45,618 bases of DNA, taken from assembly GCF_003259195.1 (NCBI RefSeq), contig NZ_QJPK01000028.1, forward strand, positions 1 through 45,618, read 5' to 3'. This stretch comes from Paracoccus sediminilitoris. GTDB lineage: Bacteria; Pseudomonadota; Alphaproteobacteria; Rhodobacterales; Rhodobacteraceae. The notes beneath the pieces were generated by a model. That model saw only the letters and a list, made by a program, of their open reading frames with translations, did not search any database and was not told the origin of the DNA. This document shows, piece after piece, positions 25,416 through 34,499 of the stretch (positions are counted from its first letter, which is position 1; each line of letters starts with the position of its first letter). The position numbers were made by a program, and so were the translations under genes.

Positions 25416-26138
25416 CTATTCCATCATCATGGGCACGCGGCCCGTTTCCGTCAGCACATGCACGCCGTCATCGTCGATGACGACCGCGGTCAGTTCGCGG
25501 CCATAGGCGGCGCCGCTGTCGATGTTCAACCGGTTGCGATGCAGCATGGGCCGATCCAGCGCGGTATGTCCATGCACGACCAGAGGGCCGTGATCGATAT
25601 CGTTGTCCAGAAAACCCTTGCGGATCCAGACCAGGTCACTTTCGTCCTGGGCCTGCAGATCGACCCCGGGGCGGATGCCCGCATGCACGACCAGCGCGCG
25701 GGGGTGCAAATACCACAGTGGCAGCGTTGCTAGGAACCGCACATGCGACCGGGGGACGGCACGGCGGGTGTCGCGCAGCACCGCATCGCGCGGCATGTCG
25801 GGATCGACCCCATAGGAGGCCAGCGTCGCCGCCGCCCCCAGCCCCGCATGATCGACCCAATGCGCACCCGAGGACAGGCCCGGATCGATCCAGTCCGGAT
25901 CGTCGATGAATTTCGGCAAAAAGCGGTCGTGGTTGCCGCGGGTCACGATCCAGGGCCGGCCATCCGCACGCCCCTTCATCAGGTATTCGACCACGCCTGC
26001 GGAATCCGGGCCGCGGTCGATCAGGTCGCCCACATGGGCGATGGTGGCATCGCGCCCGCCATCGCGGAAGATGCGCCCATGCGCGGCCTTCAGCAGATCC
26101 AGTTGTCCGTGAATGTCGCCGATCGCGTAAAGTCGCAT
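25416..26138 (-). CDS. PPP-family serine/threonine-type metallophosphatase
   Basis: This 240-residue phosphatase has the three PPP metal signatures GDIHGQ (7-12), GDLIDRGPDS and RGNHDRF. The later His ligands are in LVVHAG and VHGHTAL. It resembles bacterial PrpA/ApaH-like enzymes, so protein phosphatase and diadenosine-tetraphosphatase activity both remain possible. It is upstream of and coupled to creA. It lies downstream of serA, but a 13-bp hairpin separates them. Confidence 0.88.
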   Translation of the reverse strand: MRLYAIGDIHGQLDLLKAAHGRIFRDGGRDATIAHVGDLIDRGPDSAGVVEYLMKGRADGRPWIVTRGNHDRFLPKFIDDPDWIDPGLSSGAHWVDHAGLGAAATLASYGVDPDMPRDAVLRDTRRAVPRSHVRFLATLPLWYLHPRALVVHAGIRPGVDLQAQDESDLVWIRKGFLDNDIDHGPLVVHGHTALDRPMLHRNRLNIDSGAAYGRELTAVVIDDDGVHVLTETGRVPMMME

Positions 26139-26176
26139 CCTGTCATCCTTGTCGTGGCGGGCGGCAAGGCAGGCAT

Positions 26177-26206
26177 GCCGCGCGCCCTTGGGTAAGGGCG
26201 CGCGGC
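26177..26206 (-). terminator. Hairpin terminator after serA
   Basis: A 13-bp perfect stem (26177-26189 with 26194-26206) closes a 4-nt loop, starting 8 bp after the serA stop. No T-run follows on the minus strand, so it may only slow polymerase or protect the 3' end. Confidence 0.65.
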
Positions 26207-26213
26207 GTTCAGG

Positions 26214-27803
26214 TCAAACCTCGAATTGCAAACGGCGGGCCTGAAGGAACTTGCCGGTGTTCTGCAGCGTGGCCAGGGCCTCGTCGCTGATCGCTTCGTC
26301 CAGGTACAGGATGGCGATGGCGTCCTTGTCATTGGCCGAACGGCCAAGCGTGAAGTTCGCGATGTTCACACCCAGATCCCCCAGGGTCATGCCCAGCTGG
26401 CCGATGACGCCCGGAACGTCCTTGTTGCGGGTGTACAGCATGTGTTCACCCACCTCGGCATCGACATTGATGCCGCGGATCTGGATGAAGCGCGGCTTGC
26501 CGTCGCTGAAAACGGTGCCCGCGATGGACCGTTCGCGTGTGGCGGTCACGCAGGTCAGCTTGATGTAACCCTCATAGGCGCCGGCCTTGTCCTGGCGTGT
26601 GGTCGCGACCTGCACGCCGCGTTCCTTGGCCATCACGGGGGCCGAAACCATGTTAACGTCCGGGTTCGTCGCCTTCATCACGCCCGCGATGACGGCCGCG
26701 TTCAGTGCGTTCAGGTTCATCCCCGATACCGACCCGTCGTAAAGCACGTTGATCGCCTTGATCGGCTCGTCCGTCATCTGGCCGACAAAGGCCCCCAGAT
26801 GCGAGGCCAGCTTGATCCACGGCCCCATGACGGCGGCTTCTTCGGCGGTGACCGAAGGCATGTTCAGCGCGTTTTCGACCGCGCCCGTCAGCAGATAATC
26901 CGACATCTGCTCGGCGACCTGCAGGGCCACGTTCTCCTGGGCTTCGGTCGTGGCGGCACCCAGATGCGGGGTGACGACGACGTTGGGCAGGTTGAACAGC
27001 GGGCTGTCGGTGGCGGGTTCGACCGCGAAGACGTCGAAGGCCGCCCCGGCGACGCGACCCTCCTTCAGGGCCTCGGCCAGCGCGTCCTCATCGACCAGGC
27101 CGCCGCGGGCACAGTTGATGATGCGCACGCCCGGCTTCAGTTTGGCGATGGCGTCGCGCGACATGATGTTGCGGGTCTTGTCGGTCAGCGGCACGTGGAA
27201 GGTGATGAAATCGGCGCGGCCCAGCAGCTCGTCCAGCTCGACCTTGGTGACGCCCAGTTCCTTGGCGCGCTCCTCGGACAGGAAGGGGTCATAGGCCACG
27301 ACCTTCATGTGCAGCCCAAGCGCCCGGTCGATCACGATCGAACCAATATTGCCCGCGCCGATCACGCCCAGGGTCTTGTTGAACAGCTCGACCCCCATGA
27401 AGCGGTTCTTTTCCCACTTGCCAGCATGGGTGCTGACGCTGGCCTCGGGCAGTTGGCGGGCGACGGCGAACATCATGGCGATGGCATGCTCGGCGGTGGT
27501 GACGCTGTTGCCGAAGGGCGTGTTCATAACGATCACGCCCTTCTTGCTGGCGGCCGGGATGTCGACGTTGTCGACCCCGATACCGGCGCGGCCGATGACC
27601 TTCAGATTGGTCGCGGCCTCCAGCAGCTTGTCGGTGACCTTGGTGGCCGAGCGGATCGCCAGTCCGTCATACTGACCGATCACCTGGGCCAGCTTTTCCT
27701 TGTCCTTGCCCAGATCGGGCATGTAGTCGACCTCGACGCCACGATCACGAAAGATCTGGACGGCGGTTTCGGAAAGCTTGTCGGAAACGAGAACCTTGGG
27801 CAT
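26214..27803 (-). CDS. serA: D-3-phosphoglycerate dehydrogenase (long form with ASB and ACT domains)
   Basis: This enzyme of serine synthesis oxidises 3-phosphoglycerate to 3-phosphohydroxypyruvate. The 529 residues are typical of the long form. The substrate domain has GRAGIGVDNVD; the Rossmann fold GVIGAGNIGSIV; the catalytic Arg is in CARGGLVDE and the His in PHLGAATTEA. After ~residue 315 come the ASB domain and a C-terminal ACT domain (DVPGVIGQLGMTLGDLGVNI), where serine feedback normally acts. The start is ATG 27803; 13 upstream codons are open but not family-like. serC lies upstream beyond an apparent terminator. Confidence 0.95.
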   Translation of the reverse strand: MPKVLVSDKLSETAVQIFRDRGVEVDYMPDLGKDKEKLAQVIGQYDGLAIRSATKVTDKLLEAATNLKVIGRAGIGVDNVDIPAASKKGVIVMNTPFGNSVTTAEHAIAMMFAVARQLPEASVSTHAGKWEKNRFMGVELFNKTLGVIGAGNIGSIVIDRALGLHMKVVAYDPFLSEERAKELGVTKVELDELLGRADFITFHVPLTDKTRNIMSRDAIAKLKPGVRIINCARGGLVDEDALAEALKEGRVAGAAFDVFAVEPATDSPLFNLPNVVVTPHLGAATTEAQENVALQVAEQMSDYLLTGAVENALNMPSVTAEEAAVMGPWIKLASHLGAFVGQMTDEPIKAINVLYDGSVSGMNLNALNAAVIAGVMKATNPDVNMVSAPVMAKERGVQVATTRQDKAGAYEGYIKLTCVTATRERSIAGTVFSDGKPRFIQIRGINVDAEVGEHMLYTRNKDVPGVIGQLGMTLGDLGVNIANFTLGRSANDKDAIAILYLDEAISDEALATLQNTGKFLQARRLQFEV

Positions 27804-27870
27804 GTGGTCTATCCTTGTCTGGGGACGTCCGGGCTTGGCCACGCTGACATCCTGCTTCTTCTTTGGAAAA

Positions 27871-27903
27871 ATACCCCGGGGGTCCGGGGGCTCGCCCCCG
27901 GAC
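27871..27903 (-). terminator. Intrinsic terminator between serC and serA
   Basis: A 10-bp perfect stem (27882-27891 with 27894-27903) is followed on the minus strand by a second G/C block and then TATTTTT (27866-27872). It lies 12 bp after the serC stop and 79 bp before the serA start. A stem with a nearby T-run suggests that serA has its own promoter or is read by partial read-through. Confidence 0.75.
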
Positions 27904-27914
27904 GGTCCGGCTTA

Positions 27915-29057
27915 TTACGCGGCCAGTTCAGCGCGATAGGCCCATTCGATCCAGGGCATCAGGGCTTCCACGTCGCTGGCTTCCACCGTCGATCCGCACC
28001 AGATCCGCAGACCGGCGGGCGCATCGCGATAGGCACCCGCGTCCAGCGCAACGTTCTCCTTGTCCAACCGCTTGGCCACGGCCTTTGCAAAGGCAGCGCC
28101 GTCCTTGATGGCCGGGTCGGTGAACTTCAGGCAGACGCTGGTGGTCGATGCGGTCGCGGGATCGGCGGCAAGGTCTGCGATCCAATCCTTGTCGGCGATG
28201 AAATCGCGCACCGCCTTGGCATTGGCATCGGCGCGGGCGATCAGGCCCGACACGCCGCCAAGCGACTGCGCCCATTTCAGCGCGACCAGGTAATCCTCGA
28301 CGGCCAGCATCGAGGGCGTGTTGATCGTCTCGCCCTTGAAGATGCCCTCGATCAGCTTGCCGCCCTTGGTCAGGCGGAAGATTTTCGGTAGAGGACGGTC
28401 GGGGGTAAAGCTTTCCAGACGCTCGACCGCGCGGGGCGACAGGATCAGCATCCCGTGTGCGCCTTCGCCGCCCAGCACCTTCTGCCAGCTGAAGGTGACG
28501 ACGTCCAACTTGTCCCAAGGCAGGTCCATGGCAAAGGCGGCGCTGGTGGCGTCGCATATGGTCAGGCCCTGACGGTCGGCGGGGATCGCATCGCCATTGG
28601 GCACGCGCACGCCGCTGGTGGTGCCGTTCCAGGTGAAGACGACGTCTTTGTTGAAATCGACCTCGGCGAAATCGACGATATGGCCGTAATCGGCCTTGCG
28701 GACGGTGGCGTCCAGCTTCAGCTGTTTCATGGCATCCGTGACCCAGCCTTCACCGAAGCTTTCCCAGGCCAGCATTTCCACGGGGCGGGCGCCCAGCATG
28801 GTCCACATCGCCATCTCGACCGCGCCGGTGTCGGAACCGGGGACGATGCCAATGCGGTAGTCGGCGGGAACGTTCAGGACCTCGCGGGTCAGGTCGATGG
28901 CCTCGGCCAGCTTCGACTTGCCGATTGCGGCGCGATGCGAACGGCCCAGGGGCGCGTCGGCAAGCATGTCCAGATTGTATTGGGGGATCTTGGCGCAGGG
29001 GCCCGAAGAAAAGCGCGGGTTTGCCGGCCGCGTTGCCGGGGTCTTCAGTTCGGTCAT
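27915..29057 (-). CDS. serC: Phosphoserine aminotransferase
   Basis: This PLP enzyme turns 3-phosphohydroxypyruvate into phosphoserine using glutamate. The 380-residue protein begins with [12 protein letters not shown], and the PLP lysine is in [29 protein letters not shown] binds the cofactor phosphate, and [15 protein letters not shown] holds the Asp that contacts PLP. The FSSGPCAK start and the [12 protein letters not shown] loop mark the alphaproteobacterial class. It is divergent from serB, so the complete phosphorylated pathway lies in 4 kb. Confidence 0.95.
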   Translation of the reverse strand: MTELKTPATRPANPRFSSGPCAKIPQYNLDMLADAPLGRSHRAAIGKSKLAEAIDLTREVLNVPADYRIGIVPGSDTGAVEMAMWTMLGARPVEMLAWESFGEGWVTDAMKQLKLDATVRKADYGHIVDFAEVDFNKDVVFTWNGTTSGVRVPNGDAIPADRQGLTICDATSAAFAMDLPWDKLDVVTFSWQKVLGGEGAHGMLILSPRAVERLESFTPDRPLPKIFRLTKGGKLIEGIFKGETINTPSMLAVEDYLVALKWAQSLGGVSGLIARADANAKAVRDFIADKDWIADLAADPATASTTSVCLKFTDPAIKDGAAFAKAVAKRLDKENVALDAGAYRDAPAGLRIWCGSTVEASDVEALMPWIEWAYRAELAA

Positions 29058-29188
29058 GTGACTAGCCTTCCAGCTAAAAGCCCTTCGTTGGGGAAGGGTG
29101 TCCCGCCGTCGGACTTAGTGGGCGTCGCTCTCTGGCGCAAGCAAAATCTTTGATCTACACCCCGGATCAGCCCAACGAAGGAACCGCC
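29058..29188. promoter_or_regulatory. Divergent serC / serB promoter region
   Basis: These 131 bp drive serC leftwards and serB rightwards. A 6-bp inverted repeat with a 6-nt loop (29081-29086 with 29093-29098) sits 24 bp upstream of the serC start and would lie in its leader. A ribosome site AAGGAA precedes the serB ATG. Confidence 0.4.
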
Positions 29189-30067
29189 ATGTTCACCGTC
29201 TCGCTGATTGCCGCCCCTGCCGCCGCCAACCTGGACGGCGATCTGCCGCAGGGAATTTCCGCGAGGTGGAAGGGCTCGGATCCGCGCTGGCTGGCCCCGG
29301 GTATCGCCGCCGAATTCGACATCCCCGAGACGCCCGTCGACATTGATCAGGTCTGGTCGGAACTACAGGCCATCGGCATCGACATGGTCGTCCAGCCTGT
29401 CGAGGGCCGCCGCAAGAAGGTCCTGCTGGCGGACATGGATTCGACCATGATCGACCAGGAATGCATCGACGAGCTGGCCGACTTCGCGGGCGTCGGCACC
29501 CGCGTCGCCGAGATCACCGCCCGCGCCATGAACGGCGAGCTGGACTTCCACGAGGCCCTGATCGAGCGCGTCTCGCTGCTGGCGGGGCTGGATGAAGGCG
29601 TCATCCAGCAGGTGCTGGAAAACCGCATCACGCTGGCCTCGGGCGGGCGGGAACTTGTCGCCACAATGCGCGCGCATGGCGCACATGCGGCACTGGTCTC
29701 GGGGGGGTTCACGGCCTTCACCTCAGCGGTGGCCGAACAGTTGGGCTTCGACGAACACCGCGCCAACGTCCTGCTGGCCGATGGCGGCGTGCTGACCGGC
29801 CATGTCGCACTGCCCGTTCTGGGCCGCGAGGCCAAGGTCGAGGCCTTGGAGCGTATTATCGACCGATTCGGCCTGACGGCGCAGGACGTGATGGCAGTGG
29901 GCGACGGGGCGAATGATCTGGGCATGATCCAGATGGCCGGATCGGGTGTCGCGCTGCATGCCAAGCCAGCGGTGGCCGCTCAGGCGCATATCCGCATCAA
30001 CCACGGCGATCTGACGGCGCTGCTGTATCTTCAGGGCTATGCGCAGGCCGATTTCGTAACAGCCTGA
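29189..30067 (+). CDS. serB: Phosphoserine phosphatase
   Basis: It carries out the last step of serine synthesis, removing phosphate from phosphoserine. The HAD-fold core has DMDSTMIDQE (nucleophile Asp82, general acid Asp84), LVSGGFTAF for the second motif, and GDGANDLGMIQMAGSGVAL for the acidic metal motif, within 292 residues. The ~75 N-terminal residues form a small extra domain, common in SerB. The start is ATG 29189 behind AAGGAA; an earlier in-frame ATG at 29150 has no ribosome site. Confidence 0.95.
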   Translation: MFTVSLIAAPAAANLDGDLPQGISARWKGSDPRWLAPGIAAEFDIPETPVDIDQVWSELQAIGIDMVVQPVEGRRKKVLLADMDSTMIDQECIDELADFAGVGTRVAEITARAMNGELDFHEALIERVSLLAGLDEGVIQQVLENRITLASGGRELVATMRAHGAHAALVSGGFTAFTSAVAEQLGFDEHRANVLLADGGVLTGHVALPVLGREAKVEALERIIDRFGLTAQDVMAVGDGANDLGMIQMAGSGVALHAKPAVAAQAHIRINHGDLTALLYLQGYAQADFVTA

Positions 30068-30128
30068 GCCGACCCCGACCGACTTTCGACGCGCGCCCCT
30101 TGGGCCGCCCGTCCCGCAAGCGTGGTGC

Positions 30129-30890
30129 ATGATGCTGGACCTGACTATCGAATTGCTGATCCTGCTGGTCGGCGCCGCCTTTGCGGCGGGATTCGTCGAT
30201 GCCATCGCGGGCGGTGGCGGGCTGATCACCGTGCCCGTCCTGATGCTGGCGGGCATTCCGCCCGCGCAGGCTTTGGCCACCAACAAGGTGCAGGGCGTGT
30301 TCGGCGCCGCGACCGCCGCCGTCAGCTATGCCGCAAAGGGGCTGGTCGACCTGCGCAGCCAATGGCGGTCGGCGCTGATCGCGGGGGCGGCGGGGGCCGC
30401 GGGCGCGGCGCTGGTCAGCTGGATCCCGACGGATGGGCTGCGGCTGATCCTGCCGGTGGTGCTGATCGCCATCGCGCTGTTCTTTGCGCTGAAGCCCGGC
30501 CTTGACGATCTGGACCGCACGCGCCGCCTGACGCCCTTGGCCTTCGCGATTGCCATCGTGCCGCTGATCGGCTTTTACGACGGGCTGATCGGGCCGGGGG
30601 CGGGGGCCTTCTACATGATCGGTTTCGTCACCCTGGCCGGATACGGCGTGCTGAAGGCCACCGCCCATACCAAGATGCTGAACTTCGCCTCGAACCTGGG
30701 CGGGCTGGCGGCCTTTGCGCTGGTCGGCAATCCGCTGTGGGGGTTGGGGATCTGCATGGGTCTGGCGCAGATCGCGGGGGCGGCGCTGGGGGCGCGGCTG
30801 GCCACGCGAATTGGATCACGGCTGATCAAGCCGCTGCTGGTCGCAACCTCAACCATCCTGGCGCTGCGGCTGATCTGGCAGATGCTGTGA
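30129..30890 (+). CDS. TSUP/TauE-SafE family transporter
   Basis: This 253-residue membrane protein has about seven to eight hydrophobic segments and the two family repeats: AAGFVDAIAGGGGLITVP (N-half) and GFYDGLIGPGAGAFYMIGF (C-half). Family members export or import sulfur-containing anions such as sulfite, sulfoacetate or thiosulfate, but the substrate here is not shown. The start may be the ATG at 30129 or the next one at 30132. It follows serB at 61 bp and could be co-transcribed; it ends at a hairpin. Confidence 0.88.
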   Translation: MMLDLTIELLILLVGAAFAAGFVDAIAGGGGLITVPVLMLAGIPPAQALATNKVQGVFGAATAAVSYAAKGLVDLRSQWRSALIAGAAGAAGAALVSWIPTDGLRLILPVVLIAIALFFALKPGLDDLDRTRRLTPLAFAIAIVPLIGFYDGLIGPGAGAFYMIGFVTLAGYGVLKATAHTKMLNFASNLGGLAAFALVGNPLWGLGICMGLAQIAGAALGARLATRIGSRLIKPLLVATSTILALRLIWQML

Positions 30891-30897
30891 ATGGTCG

Positions 30898-30925
30898 CGG
30901 CGCCCTCTCTGCCAAGAGGGCGCCG
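30898..30925. terminator. Hairpin between TSUP transporter and asparaginase genes
   Basis: An 11-bp perfect stem (30898-30908 with 30915-30925) has a 6-nt loop and lies 8 bp after the transporter stop, in the 112-bp convergent gap before the asparaginase stop. No T-run on either side. Confidence 0.65.
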
Positions 30926-31002
30926 GTCATGATACGGGACAGGCAAGGCGGGGACCTTGTGCCCGTGATGAAACCATGTTTGCGCGACGGTTTTGTGACG
31001 GG

Positions 31003-31989
31003 TCAGTGCGGAAAGGCGTCGGCGGTGCACATGCGGCCCGTGACGATCCCGCGGCAATTGACGATGGGGCTGTTCAGCAATTTGCCCGCAATCGGGTGCT
31101 GAGCGTCCAGCACGCCCAGATGGATCAGCAGTGCGGTGATGGCCGCTTCGCTGGCGCGGGTGGCGCCGTCGGTGATCTTCAGCGCGACGCCCAGACCCTG
31201 TTCGGGCAGGATGGCGACAAAGACGCCCTCGGCCCCGGTCTTGACGGTGACCTTGTTGTCCATCGCCTCCATCAGCAGGGTGCAGGACCGGCCCGCCCCC
31301 GCCACCATGTCGGGATGGTGGCGCATCGCGTCGGTCAGTCGACGCATGGCGCGGCCGCGCGTGTCGTCGCCAGGATTGGCAAAGCGCGCCATGGCGCGGG
31401 CCAGTCCTTCCAGCGAACAGGCCCAGTTCGGGGCCGAGCATCCGTCGATGCCGTAACCGGGGCTGGTTTCGCCGGTCACATCTTCGAAGGCGTCCTTGAC
31501 GGCCTGCTGGACGGGGTGGTCGGGGTCGATGTAGTCCGGCCCGCCGCCCAGATGGCGATTCAGCGTCAGGAAACCCGCATGCTTGCCCGAACAATTGTTG
31601 TGGAACTGGCAGGGGCTTTCGTCCGAACAGGTCAGGCGGCGGTTCTCGTCGGGGTCGCGGGGCATGTGGGTGCCGCAGCGCAGATCGTCCTCGGACAGAT
31701 CCAGCGCGCGGGTCCAGTCGCGCACCGCCTGGACGTGCATCGCCGATCCCGAATGGCTGGCGCAGGCCAACGCCAGCTGCCGGTCGGTCAGCCCGGCCGC
31801 ATCCGCCGCCCCGCTTTCCACCAGGGGCAGCGCCTGGATCATCTTGCATGATGATCGCGGAAAGATCGTGCGGCTTGGCTGGCCCCAGGCTTCGACCAGG
31901 CCATGGGCGTCGCAGATGACGGCATGGCCCCGGTGCAGGCTTTCCCTCAGGTCGCCACGCCACAATTCGATCATGTCCGCAGACCGCAT
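31003..31989 (-). CDS. L-asparaginase (Rhizobium etli / PF06089 type)
   Basis: It hydrolyses asparagine to aspartate and ammonia. The 328-residue protein belongs to the beta-lactamase-like fold group unrelated to E. coli AnsA/B. The SxxK motif is SSCK (Ser46, Lys49); a likely zinc site is NNCSGKHAG (Cys132, Lys135) with GIDGCSAPN further on. The start ATG 31989 has AGGGAGA upstream; the frame continues 34 codons further without family-like residues, and an ATG five codons inside is also possible. It is divergent from the IalB-like gene. Confidence 0.9.
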   Translation of the reverse strand: MRSADMIELWRGDLRESLHRGHAVICDAHGLVEAWGQPSRTIFPRSSCKMIQALPLVESGAADAAGLTDRQLALACASHSGSAMHVQAVRDWTRALDLSEDDLRCGTHMPRDPDENRRLTCSDESPCQFHNNCSGKHAGFLTLNRHLGGGPDYIDPDHPVQQAVKDAFEDVTGETSPGYGIDGCSAPNWACSLEGLARAMARFANPGDDTRGRAMRRLTDAMRHHPDMVAGAGRSCTLLMEAMDNKVTVKTGAEGVFVAILPEQGLGVALKITDGATRASEAAITALLIHLGVLDAQHPIAGKLLNSPIVNCRGIVTGRMCTADAFPH

Positions 31990-32142
31990 ACGCAAATTCT
32001 CCCTGACAATTGCGCGATTTGCATCGTGCACCCTTTCGGGGGCCGCGATTTTCGCTATCCTGACGAGAGACGGTTGAAAAGACCACAGCAATCGGGAACA
32101 ACGCCGATCGAAGTGGCGAAATGAATGTCAGGAGGCCAGAGC
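31990..32142. promoter_or_regulatory. Divergent region asparaginase / IalB-like gene
   Basis: These 153 bp carry promoters for both genes. AGGAGG at 32130-32135 fixes the plus-strand start at 32143. I find no reliable -35/-10 boxes and no clear operator. Confidence 0.4.
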
Positions 32143-32664
32143 ATGATGAAAACTACGCTGCGCGGCATCGGTGCAAGTCTTGTCCTGATCGGCGGACTTG
32201 GTACGGCGATGGCACAGGAATCCAACAACGTCGTGGCGACGGAAGGGGACTGGACGGTCTTTGCCGCCGACAACCCCCGCGAATGCTGGGCGGTGTCCCC
32301 GCCCAAATCGACGATCAACACCAAGGACGGTCAGCCGACCGAAGTGGCCCGTGGGGATATCCGGCTTTACGTCGCCTATCGTCCGGGTCAGGAGGGCGAG
32401 CTGTCCTTTACTGGCGGCTATCCTTTCGCGCCCGATTCGACGGTCGAGGTTGATATCGGCGGTCGCCAGTTCAACCTGTTCACCGAAGGCGAGAGCGCCT
32501 GGACGGGCAGCCCCTCGGATGATCAGGCGATCATCAGCGCGCTGCGTGCGGGTTCGGCCGCCGTCGTGACGGGCCGTTCGTCGCGTGGCACGACCACCAA
32601 GGACACGTTCAGCCTGTCGGGCATCACCGCCGCGACGAACACGGCGCGCGAACGCTGCAAGTAA
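32143..32664 (+). CDS. Invasion-associated locus B (IalB)-like secreted protein
   Basis: This 173-residue exported protein has a signal peptide (MMKTTLRGIGASLVLIGG, cleaved near AMAQ). The mature part resembles the IalB family: EGDWTVFAADNPRECW near the start, alternating beta strands, FSLSGITAA, and a final Cys (ERCK) that may pair with the CW cysteine. The molecular role of the family in free-living bacteria is unknown. The name comes from Bartonella, and nothing here implies virulence. ATG 32143 is chosen because AGGAGG lies seven bases upstream. Confidence 0.82.
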   Translation: MMKTTLRGIGASLVLIGGLGTAMAQESNNVVATEGDWTVFAADNPRECWAVSPPKSTINTKDGQPTEVARGDIRLYVAYRPGQEGELSFTGGYPFAPDSTVEVDIGGRQFNLFTEGESAWTGSPSDDQAIISALRAGSAAVVTGRSSRGTTTKDTFSLSGITAATNTARERCK

Positions 32665-32672
32665 GGCGACCT

Positions 32673-32733
32673 TGGGGGATATCCCCCACGGTTCCATCAC
32701 GATCGGGCGGGGCTGGTTGATTTCCGGCCCCGT
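32673..32733 (+). promoter_or_regulatory. Palindrome and hairpin between the IalB-like gene and rlmN
   Basis: A 16-bp perfect palindrome (TGGGGGATATCCCCCA, 32673-32688) follows the IalB-like stop by 8 bp. A second stem (32708-32713 with 32727-32732) lies in the same 110-bp gap. They could terminate the first gene or regulate rlmN. No T-run is present. Confidence 0.4.
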
Positions 32734-32774
32734 CTGGCATATCTGCGTCGTTTCACCCAAACTCAGGTATCGTC

Positions 32775-33947
32775 ATGTCCGCCCCGATCACGCAGGATGT
32801 TCTGACCATCCCCCGCAAGCTGCCCGAATCGGGCCGCATGAACATCGTCGGTCTGACCCGTGACCAGTTGCACGACGCTTTGGTCGCAGCAGGCACCCCC
32901 GAACGTCAGGCCAAGATGCGCGTCGGGCAGGTCTGGCAGTGGATCTATCACTGGGGCGTGCGCGATTTCGCGCAGATGACGAACCTGGCCAAGGATTATC
33001 GCCAGCTGCTGGCCGATAAATTCGAGATCACCCTGCCCGAGATCGTGTCCCGTCAGGTCAGCACCGACGGCACCCGCAAGTACCTGGTCCGCATCGCCGG
33101 CGGGCACGAGGTCGAGGTGGTCTATATCCCCGAGGAAGGCCGCGGCACGCTGTGCGTCAGCAGCCAAGTGGGCTGTACGCTGACCTGTTCCTTCTGTCAT
33201 ACCGGCACGCAGAAGCTGGTCCGCAACCTGACTGCTGGTGAAATCGTCGGCCAATTGCTGCTGGCCCGCGACGATCTGGGCGAATGGCCCGTTCAGGGTG
33301 CGCCAAAGGACGAAACCCGCCTGATCAGCAACATGGTCCTGATGGGCATGGGCGAGCCGCTGTACAATTTCGAAAACGTCCGTGACGCGATGAAGATCGT
33401 CATGGACAACGAGGGCCTGTCGCTGTCGCGCCGTCGCATCACCCTGTCGACCAGCGGTGTCGTCCCCGAGATCGCCCGCACAGCGCAGGAAATCGGCTGC
33501 CTGCTGGCCGTCAGCTTCCATGCCACCACCGACGAAGTGCGCAACAAGCTGGTGCCCATCAACAAGCGCTGGAATATCGAGACCCTGCTGAACGCCTTGC
33601 GCGAATACCCGCGGCTGACGAACAGCGAACGCATCACCTTCGAATACGTGATGCTGGCCGGGGTGAACGACAGCGACGAGGATGCATACCGTCTGGTCAA
33701 GCTGATCGAGGGCATTCCCGCCAAGATCAACCTGATCCCGTTCAACGAATGGCCCGGTGCGCCCTACAAGCGGTCCAGCAATAATCGCATCCATGCCTTT
33801 GCCGACATCGTCCACAATGCCGGCTATGCCAGCCCCATCCGCACCCCGCGGGGCGAGGATATCATGGCTGCCTGTGGCCAGCTGAAATCGGCGACCGAAC
33901 GCGGCCGCAAATCCGCCGCCGCCATCGCCGCCGAAGCCGCCGGCTGA
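32775..33947 (+). CDS. rlmN: 23S rRNA (adenine2503-C2)/tRNA (adenine37-C2) methyltransferase
   Basis: This radical-SAM enzyme methylates C2 of A2503 in 23S rRNA and A37 in some tRNAs, tuning translation accuracy. The 4Fe-4S motif is Cys134-xxx-Cys138-xx-Cys141 ([12 protein letters not shown]). The methyl-carrying Cys367 is near the C-terminus ([10 protein letters not shown]). Length (390) and [26 protein letters not shown] and [10 protein letters not shown] are all family-typical. Its stop abuts the convergent MarR stop in a TGATCA. Confidence 0.96.
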   Translation: MSAPITQDVLTIPRKLPESGRMNIVGLTRDQLHDALVAAGTPERQAKMRVGQVWQWIYHWGVRDFAQMTNLAKDYRQLLADKFEITLPEIVSRQVSTDGTRKYLVRIAGGHEVEVVYIPEEGRGTLCVSSQVGCTLTCSFCHTGTQKLVRNLTAGEIVGQLLLARDDLGEWPVQGAPKDETRLISNMVLMGMGEPLYNFENVRDAMKIVMDNEGLSLSRRRITLSTSGVVPEIARTAQEIGCLLAVSFHATTDEVRNKLVPINKRWNIETLLNALREYPRLTNSERITFEYVMLAGVNDSDEDAYRLVKLIEGIPAKINLIPFNEWPGAPYKRSSNNRIHAFADIVHNAGYASPIRTPRGEDIMAACGQLKSATERGRKSAAAIAAEAAG

Positions 33948-34439
33948 TCACAGCACCGCGCGCAGTCGGGCCAAGAGGCCGTTTAGCTGCGCGCGTTCGT
34001 CACCGGTCAGGGCCGACAGCAGCCGCGTCTCGTTCTCCGCATGGGGTCCGATGGCGCGGTCGATCAGCGCCAGCCCCGCCTCCGTCAGACCCACCAGCGT
34101 CCCACGGCGGTCATCGGGGTTGGGTTCGCGTCGGATCAGGTCGCGCGCCTGCAACCGGTCCAGCCGCGCCGTCATGCCCCCCGAACTCAGCATCGTCGCC
34201 TCGTAAAGCGCGGTTGGCGTCAGCCGATAGGGCGCGCCCGCGCGGCGCAGCGTCGCAAGCACGTCGAATTCCCCCCCCTGCAGCCCGAATCGGTCAAATC
34301 CCGGCTGCAGATGGTCGCGGGTGATCAGGGCGGAGAGTTCATTCAGGCGGCCGATGATTTCCATCGCCTCGACATCCAGATCGGGACGTTCGCGGCGCCA
34401 TGATGCGGCGGCCTTGGCAGCGCGATCCTTTTCGGGCAT
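33948..34439 (-). CDS. MarR-family transcriptional regulator
   Basis: This 163-residue winged-helix repressor-type protein has the DNA-binding part RLTPTALYEATMLSSGGMTA with the wing NPDDRRGTLVGLTEAG. I place the start at ATG 34439 (MPEKDRAAK). Starts further upstream, at 34451, 34466 and a TTG at 34469, would translate through the operator-like repeat and are less likely. It is divergent from a DMT transporter, the usual arrangement in which the regulator controls itself and the exporter. The inducing ligand is unknown. Confidence 0.88.
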   Translation of the reverse strand: MPEKDRAAKAAASWRRERPDLDVEAMEIIGRLNELSALITRDHLQPGFDRFGLQGGEFDVLATLRRAGAPYRLTPTALYEATMLSSGGMTARLDRLQARDLIRREPNPDDRRGTLVGLTEAGLALIDRAIGPHAENETRLLSALTGDERAQLNGLLARLRAVL

Positions 34440-34474
34440 ATGTCTTTCCATCAAGATACTTTCCATCAAGACAT
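34440..34474. promoter_or_regulatory. Probable MarR operator with nested repeats
   Basis: CTTTCCATCAAGA occurs twice (34444-34456 and 34459-34471, 15-bp period). The block is also symmetric about base 34457: outer arms ATGTCTT/AAGACAT and inner AAG-ATA-CTT. It lies just upstream of the MarR start and 26 bp before the DMT transporter start, as expected for an autoregulated divergent pair. Confidence 0.65.
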
Positions 34475-34499
34475 TACCCCCCGGAGGCGAGGTGTTTCA

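Noticed and set aside
32143..32664. IalB-like gene as evidence of a pathogen
   Set aside because: The family is widespread in free-living alphaproteobacteria, and nothing else in the window points to virulence.
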